The position numbers and the translations under genes are program-made. From Candidatus Jordarchaeia archaeon (GTDB lineage Archaea; Asgardarchaeota; Jordiarchaeia; Jordiarchaeales; Freyrarchaeaceae), in contig JAHAWR010000056.1 in assembly GCA_018383835.1 (NCBI GenBank), positions 1 through 9,343 of the forward strand: DNA of 9,343 nt, read 5' to 3'. Positions 6,344 through 9,343 of the stretch are shown one piece after another (positions within the stretch are counted from its first letter, which is position 1; each line of letters opens with the position of its first letter). Below the pieces are notes generated by a model. It was not told where the DNA came from, made no database searches, and saw only the letters and a program-made list of their open reading frames with translations.

Positions 6344-6493
6344 CTAGGGGCGGTAAAGGTTGAGAGAAAGTAAAAGAGAGGAACCACTCGTAGCTTAAGA
6401 GGTTCAAGAAAACTGAGCGAGCAGTAAAAACCAGAAGCAACTCTGACATGGTAGTTGCGCTGTAGAAGGGTTCCTCTCGTTTGGGTTTGGACT
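6344..6493. other. Convergent intergenic region with nested inverted repeats
   Basis: This 150-bp gap lies between two converging genes. GAGAGGAACC (6376-6385) and GGTTCCTCTC (6469-6478) are perfect 10-bp arms. Inside them GCAACT (6437-6442) pairs with AGTTGC (6453-6458), and CTCG (6387-6390) can pair with CGAG (6418-6421). On the minus strand several T runs follow, so it may serve as the pck 3' end. No tRNA or C/D-box signature was found. Confidence 0.45.
6376..6478. repeat. 10-bp perfect inverted repeat enclosing two smaller stems
   Basis: The arms GAGAGGAACC and GGTTCCTCTC enclose 83 bases that contain two further complementary pairs, so the transcript could form a closed three-way junction on either strand. 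Its orientation and function are unknown; a structured RNA, a processing signal in the pck 3' UTR, or chance are all open. Confidence 0.4.
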
Positions 6494-8341
6494 TTATTGG
6501 AGAACTAGCGGGTTGAGGTGTGGGCCGTACTCCTGCATGTAGCGTCTCAGTCTCGATAATTGTTCTTCAAGTGTGGTGAATACTTCGGCTGGCGTTTCGG
6601 GGATTTCACTGTAAATTCTAAGAATTCTCCGAGCTTTCTCGTCGTATTTGTCCAGTTTTATGGTGAACTGCTTCTTGTAAGCTTCCACGTCGTACTCCTT
6701 GGATAATACGTCCATGAACAGTTTTTTAAGGTCGCTGTAAAGGGGCAAGTATCCTATGGGTGTTGTTACGGCTTCCACTTCTTCCTCAACTCTACAGGCC
6801 ATCCACTTCAACCACACTTTCTTGTCCTCTTTGTCCGTCAGGTATTTTCCGTTCTCGCTGAGGAAGTAGTTTACTCCGTATATTTTTGGTGGGTTCCTCA
6901 ATCTGCGCCCGAACTCTATGTGGTTTCTGACGTAAACACCCAAGTTTATCGACATGAAATCCAGATTGGCGAACGGGTTGAACTCTAGCTCGCCGGGCTT
7001 ACCTAGAACAGCGGTGGTTCTCTCGGTCTCCATAGAGGCACCTATGGTGACCACGCCGTGAAGCCAGTCGAAAGCCTCGACTAGCGGAACCACGTTTGCA
7101 GAATCTCTCACACCGTAAATGATGGCGCTGACCGCTACGCCTTCGGGGTCATCGTACCTTGGATCCAAGTTGGGAAATGAGAACAGTGGAACCGTGAAGC
7201 GCGCGTTCGGGTGTGACGTTGGTACCACGCTTCCTTTTTCGTCCTTTTTGCCGGGCCACCACTCGCCAAGATAGTTCTTCCCTCTAGCAGGAAGATCCTT
7301 TCCTGAGCCATTCCAGAAGACCTCCCCGTTCTTTCCAAGGAGGACATTCGAGAATATGACTTCTCCAGGCTTGTTAAGGACTTCCCATATTAGGGGGTCA
7401 TCCTTCGCGTTCACCCCGTCGATTATGCCGAAAATACCGATTTCCGGGTTAACCACTCTGGCCTCTCCGTCAAAAGCTCTAATAAAGGCTATGTCGTCAC
7501 CTATAAGCCGCCCTATCATGGACGTTGACGTCTTACCAGAGGCCGACGGGTAAGCCCCAGCAAAGTAGAGAGGCCCATTCCTGCCATAAACTCCTATCAC
7601 GAACATGTGCTCCGCAAGCCAGCCTTCCCTCAGCGCTCTGATCATCGTCAGCCTTAAAGACAGCTTTTTGAGGCCGATACTGTTGCCGCCATACTGCGTG
7701 TTAACACTGTAAACGGTCTCGGAGGCAGGGTCAATATATATCCTCCGCTTGTCAACGTTCTTGCTTCCGCCGCGCTCATCAAGCACACCCTGAGAATGAA
7801 TAAACTTAAGGAAGTCTGCACCCTCGCCCAACCTCACAAACTCATCGTAAGCGTTTCTATAAAGTATGTTCTCGCTGTGGAGGACGTAGTATGAGTCTGT
7901 GATTTGCACCGCCAGAACCTGAAACGGAGATTTCTTGGGGCCCAAGGAGTAGAAGCCCACAAGCATCTCCCTATCTTTCATCGCCCCCCTCAAAAGCCCG
8001 ATCACTTCCTCTAAACCATCACGGCGCGGCTTAGTATTAATGAAGGGAAGCTTCTCGTCCATCAATATGAAGGTGTCACCACGCGCCCTAGCCTGGTCAA
8101 GGGGACTGTCAAAGTGCACGGTGTGACCCGGTATCATCGCGGGAAGCTCCTCACCGCTCTCAAGCGCCCTCCTCCTAATGTACTCGTAGTCCTCGAGGCT
8201 TCCAGTTGAAACAAAGACACTTGACGGATCACAGAGGCTTATAACCTCGCTTAGGAAAGCGTGGAGTTTGCTGTTGTTTATCTGTTTCACTCTCTCGAAC
8301 ATGACCCTGCCCAACTTCTCTTCAAGGTACTCCAGCACCAT
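6494..8341 (-). CDS. pckG: Phosphoenolpyruvate carboxykinase (GTP type)
   Basis: A 615-residue protein, the usual length for GTP-dependent PEPCK, which converts oxaloacetate and GTP to phosphoenolpyruvate, GDP and CO2 in the cytoplasm. Visible landmarks: YGGNSIGLKKLSLRL (217-231) with the metal-site lysine, WLAEHM with H245, the P-loop AGAYPSASGKTSTSM (261-275), kinase-2 IGDDIAFI with D283, NPEIGIFG, HPNARF (377-382), DPEGVAVSAIIYG and PPKIYGVNYF. The P-loop has Ser268 where most GTP enzymes have a reactive cysteine (SACGKT). I chose the ATG at 8339-8341 because AGGTGG (8353-8358) lies ten to eleven bases before it; an in-frame GTG at 8350 is only two bases or fewer from that site. Gluconeogenesis is the usual role, though the archaeal enzyme can also run towards oxaloacetate. 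It is monocistronic, with its own strong TATA box. Confidence 0.96.
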   Translation of the reverse strand: MVLEYLEEKLGRVMFERVKQINNSKLHAFLSEVISLCDPSSVFVSTGSLEDYEYIRRRALESGEELPAMIPGHTVHFDSPLDQARARGDTFILMDEKLPFINTKPRRDGLEEVIGLLRGAMKDREMLVGFYSLGPKKSPFQVLAVQITDSYYVLHSENILYRNAYDEFVRLGEGADFLKFIHSQGVLDERGGSKNVDKRRIYIDPASETVYSVNTQYGGNSIGLKKLSLRLTMIRALREGWLAEHMFVIGVYGRNGPLYFAGAYPSASGKTSTSMIGRLIGDDIAFIRAFDGEARVVNPEIGIFGIIDGVNAKDDPLIWEVLNKPGEVIFSNVLLGKNGEVFWNGSGKDLPARGKNYLGEWWPGKKDEKGSVVPTSHPNARFTVPLFSFPNLDPRYDDPEGVAVSAIIYGVRDSANVVPLVEAFDWLHGVVTIGASMETERTTAVLGKPGELEFNPFANLDFMSINLGVYVRNHIEFGRRLRNPPKIYGVNYFLSENGKYLTDKEDKKVWLKWMACRVEEEVEAVTTPIGYLPLYSDLKKLFMDVLSKEYDVEAYKKQFTIKLDKYDEKARRILRIYSEIPETPAEVFTTLEEQLSRLRRYMQEYGPHLNPLVLQ

Positions 8342-8363
8342 TCCCAGCACGCCACCTGTTACT

Positions 8364-8460
8364 ATAGGTTGTCTCCAATATTATGGCATATATAAAGGTA
8401 TTCGTTGTCATAGATAAAGACATAATATGGCTTAAACCATATAATTCGAAAACAACCTAT
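8364..8460. promoter_or_regulatory. Inverted repeats around the pck promoter (possible operators)
   Basis: ATAGGTTGT (8364-8372), at the predicted transcript start, is a perfect 9-bp inverted copy of ACAACCTAT (8452-8460), 88 bp away centre to centre. Between them, 28 bp upstream of the TATA box, is the dyad ATATGG-CTTAAA-CCATAT (8425-8442). The layout would suit a dimeric regulator, but no regulator gene is visible nearby, so function is inferred from symmetry alone. Confidence 0.35.
8387..8397 (-). promoter_or_regulatory. pck TATA box
   Basis: The minus strand reads CTTTATATATG, a near-ideal archaeal TATA box, preceded by CGAATACC. The predicted start near 8362-8366 gives a leader of about 20-25 nt that contains the AGGTGG ribosome binding site. 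Confidence 0.65.
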
Positions 8461-8559
8461 TAAGCTTTTATCTTCCACTTCCCTCAACCCTTGAAAACAG
8501 AGGGAACGACATTCGCCGCTGGCACATATAACGCACGCAACCATCTGTAATGGACAGCC

Positions 8560-8595
8560 ATCAACGGGATTTTTCCCTTGATGAGGGATGTTTTC
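8560..8595. repeat. Hairpin and short direct repeat near the probable left end of the IS607 element
   Basis: ATCAA(C)GGGA pairs with TCCCTTGAT around a TTTT loop (8560-8582, one bulged C). GGGATTTTTC (8566) recurs as GGGATGTTTTC (8585), 19 bp later. An alternative stem CCCT/AGGG (8575-8587) competes with the first. IS607 elements lack long terminal inverted repeats, so small end-proximal repeats like these are candidates for recombinase binding, but the true end is not visible. Confidence 0.3.
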
Positions 8596-8636
8596 AATGT
8601 GACGTCGCCGTAGTCAGCAGTTTTTGAGTAGAAATG

Positions 8637-8645
8637 TTTAAATAA
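8637..8645 (+). promoter_or_regulatory. TATA box of the IS607 recombinase gene
   Basis: TTTAAATAA is centred about 28 bp before the ATG at 8669, the spacing expected for a leaderless archaeal message. There is no Shine-Dalgarno site before that ATG, which fits. Confidence 0.5.
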
Positions 8646-8668
8646 TTTTAAGTATAGATAAGTTATTG

Positions 8669-8979
8669 ATGAGTGAAGGGTTTTACACGCTTAAAGAAGC
8701 TAAGAAGCTCCTTGGAGTTACTACATGGACGATCCAACAATGAGATAAACAAGGAAAGATTAGATGCCTCAGAACTATTTATGGTCTCGGAGAGAAAAAT
8801 TTCCAAAGTAAATTGCCTATGATAGGTTGGCGATGTTTGGATTTAAAACCTTGAGGAAGCTATTCTCAACTTACGGAGCTAAGATAGAGGTGATCCATGA
8901 TGCGAAGCCGCGAGAGGAACTTGTCGACAAACTAGTAACTATTGTCTCGCACTTCGCTGGAAACTCTACGGGGGAGTAG
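8669..8979 (+). pseudogene. tnpA: IS607-type serine recombinase (TnpA), broken
   Basis: Pieces of one protein lie in different frames. From ATG 8669, MSEGFYTLKEAKKLLGVTTW begins the MerR-like helix-turn-helix of IS607 TnpA. It is cut by TGA at 8741-8743, where the family has a tryptophan (RWDKEGKIR; here the text resumes as DKQGKIRCLRT). A second piece in another frame, AYDRLAMFGFKTLRKLFSTY followed by GAKIEVIHDAKPREELVDKL and VTIVSHFAG, matches the C-terminal half of the catalytic domain and stops at TAG 8977-8979. A third piece, LYGG, continues in yet another frame to TAA 9021. About 70 residues between the first two pieces are missing, including the segment with the catalytic serine (YxRVSS). 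The gene is therefore inactive through a stop, a deletion and two frame changes. Confidence 0.85.
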
Positions 8980-8994
8980 GTATAAGGAGGGTTA

Positions 8995-9343
8995 GTGGTA
9001 TCAGAATGCTCGTATCAAGTTAAGTCCTACAAAGTAAAGCATAATTACGATGTTAAGGACTTCTTGGAATCTTACAGGTGGCTGCTGCAGAGAGCAATCA
9101 ACGAAATTTGGGAAAACATAGCTTGGAAGGAGAAAATCATTAGTGGGAAAAGGTTGATTCCGATAATTCCGAAGAGCAGCGAGTTCAAACGCAACCTAAG
9201 AAACTCTTTGCTTGGAGACTGGAACTTTTGTGCTCACTACGTTGATTCCGCAATCAAGCTTATTCGATTCTGAAGTCTTGGAGGAGGAACTACTTGAGAG
9301 GGAGGGGGGCTAGAGCGAAGCCAGTCGTGAGGAAGAAGTTCGT
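8995..9343 (+). pseudogene. tnpB: IS607-associated TnpB, frameshifted and cut by the window edge
   Basis: The N-terminal part of a TnpB, the RNA-guided nuclease of IS200/IS605/IS607 elements and ancestor of Cas12. Recognisable stretches are YKVKHNYDVKDFLESYRWLL, QRAINEIWENIAW, IPKSSEFKRNLRNSLL and AHYVDSAIK. The GTG at 8995 follows GGAGG (8986-8990). The frame ends at TGA 9271-9273, but the family sequence continues in another frame from about 9261 (YSILKSWRRNYLRGRGARAK, then PVVRKKFV at the window end). A single lost base near 9259-9260 explains this. The RuvC-like DED catalytic residues would lie beyond the window, so their state is unknown. Its start almost abuts the tnpA remnant, as in intact elements. 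Confidence 0.82.

Larger units (their letters stand above)
8342..8668. other. Intergenic region between pck and the IS607 remnant
   Basis: About 327 bp without a supported gene. The left part holds the pck leader, TATA box and inverted repeats (to about 8460). The middle (8461-8550) shows nothing I can name. The right part has a hairpin (8560-8582), two GGGAT-TTTTC-like repeats (8566 and 8585) and the TATA box of the transposon recombinase; the left boundary of the insertion element probably lies here. Confidence 0.5.
8560..9343 (+). mobile_element. Decayed IS607-family insertion sequence (right end beyond window)
   Basis: The order of a MerR-like serine recombinase gene followed directly by tnpB on the same strand is the hallmark of IS607 elements. 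Both genes are broken: a nonsense codon, an internal deletion and frameshifts in tnpA, and a frameshift in tnpB. The element cannot move on its own. The left boundary given is approximate and rests on the hairpin at 8560; the right end, where a guide-like RNA would be encoded next to tnpB, lies outside the window. Confidence 0.75.

Noticed and set aside
6344..6493. tRNA or C/D-box sRNA in the convergent gap (GGTTCAAG and CTGA boxes present)
   Set aside because: No cloverleaf can be built around GGTTCAAG and no RTGATGA C box pairs with the CTGA motifs.
8362..8544. Minus-strand 60-codon frame with a cysteine-rich start (MVACVICASGEC)
   Set aside because: It covers the pck TATA box and inverted repeats, has no ribosome binding site and ends in low-complexity Tyr/Ile/Asn residues typical of translated A/T-rich DNA.
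8741..8743. TGA in the recombinase as recoding (selenocysteine or Trp) rather than a stop
   Set aside because: The rest of the gene is also deleted and frameshifted, and no SECIS-like structure is evident; simple decay is the better explanation.
1..9343. CRISPR array
   Set aside because: No regularly spaced direct repeats of 24-37 bp anywhere in the window.

Overview
The window looks like a chromosomal segment of a thermophilic archaeon, most likely of the Thermoproteota/TACK group. The signs are a strong preference for AGG/AGA arginine codons, GTG and TTG starts alongside ATG, purine-rich Shine-Dalgarno sequences (GGAGG, GGTG), A/T-rich archaeal TATA boxes 25-35 nt before the inferred transcript starts, and the families present: GTP-type PEPCK, a stand-alone methylmalonyl-CoA mutase catalytic subunit, a DUF35 zinc-ribbon/OB-fold protein, VapBC, Sir2 and an IS607-type element of archaeal style. 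Genus cannot be fixed from sequence reading alone.

Layout. (1) 1-2058, plus strand: possible tail of an upstream gene, then a tight pair of a DUF35 protein and the methylmalonyl-CoA mutase large subunit. (2) 2249-3058, minus strand: an enoyl-CoA hydratase converging on the mutase, with its own TATA box. (3) 3059-3374: a divergent intergenic region with a perfect 12-bp palindrome, repeated TATA-like motifs and a possible 29-residue ORF. (4) 3375-4178, plus: a Sir2 NAD-dependent protein deacylase. (5) 4295-4914, minus: a vapB-vapC toxin-antitoxin pair overlapping by 4 nt. (6) 5201-6343, plus: a saccharopine-dehydrogenase-like oxidoreductase of unknown substrate. (7) 6344-6493: a convergent intergenic region with a 10-bp perfect inverted repeat enclosing smaller hairpins. 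(8) 6494-8341, minus: GTP-type phosphoenolpyruvate carboxykinase, with a TATA box flanked by inverted repeats. (9) 8560-9343, plus: a decayed IS607-family insertion sequence, with a broken serine recombinase followed by a frameshifted tnpB that runs off the window.

How the genes fit together. The mutase (methylmalonyl-CoA to succinyl-CoA), the enoyl-CoA hydratase and PEPCK (oxaloacetate to PEP) can be read as one carbon route linking propionyl/acyl-CoA metabolism, the dicarboxylic acids and gluconeogenesis. The same enzymes serve propionate and amino-acid breakdown or a 3-hydroxypropionate-type CO2 fixation cycle, and the window does not decide between them. The genes are not one operon; apart from the DUF35-mutase and vapBC pairs each seems to have its own promoter. 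I see no wholly unknown multi-gene system here. The points most worth a second look are the serine in place of the usual reactive cysteine in the PEPCK P-loop, the repeats around the pck promoter, the possible structured element between the dehydrogenase and pck, the DUF35-mutase coupling, and the decay pattern of the IS607 element.
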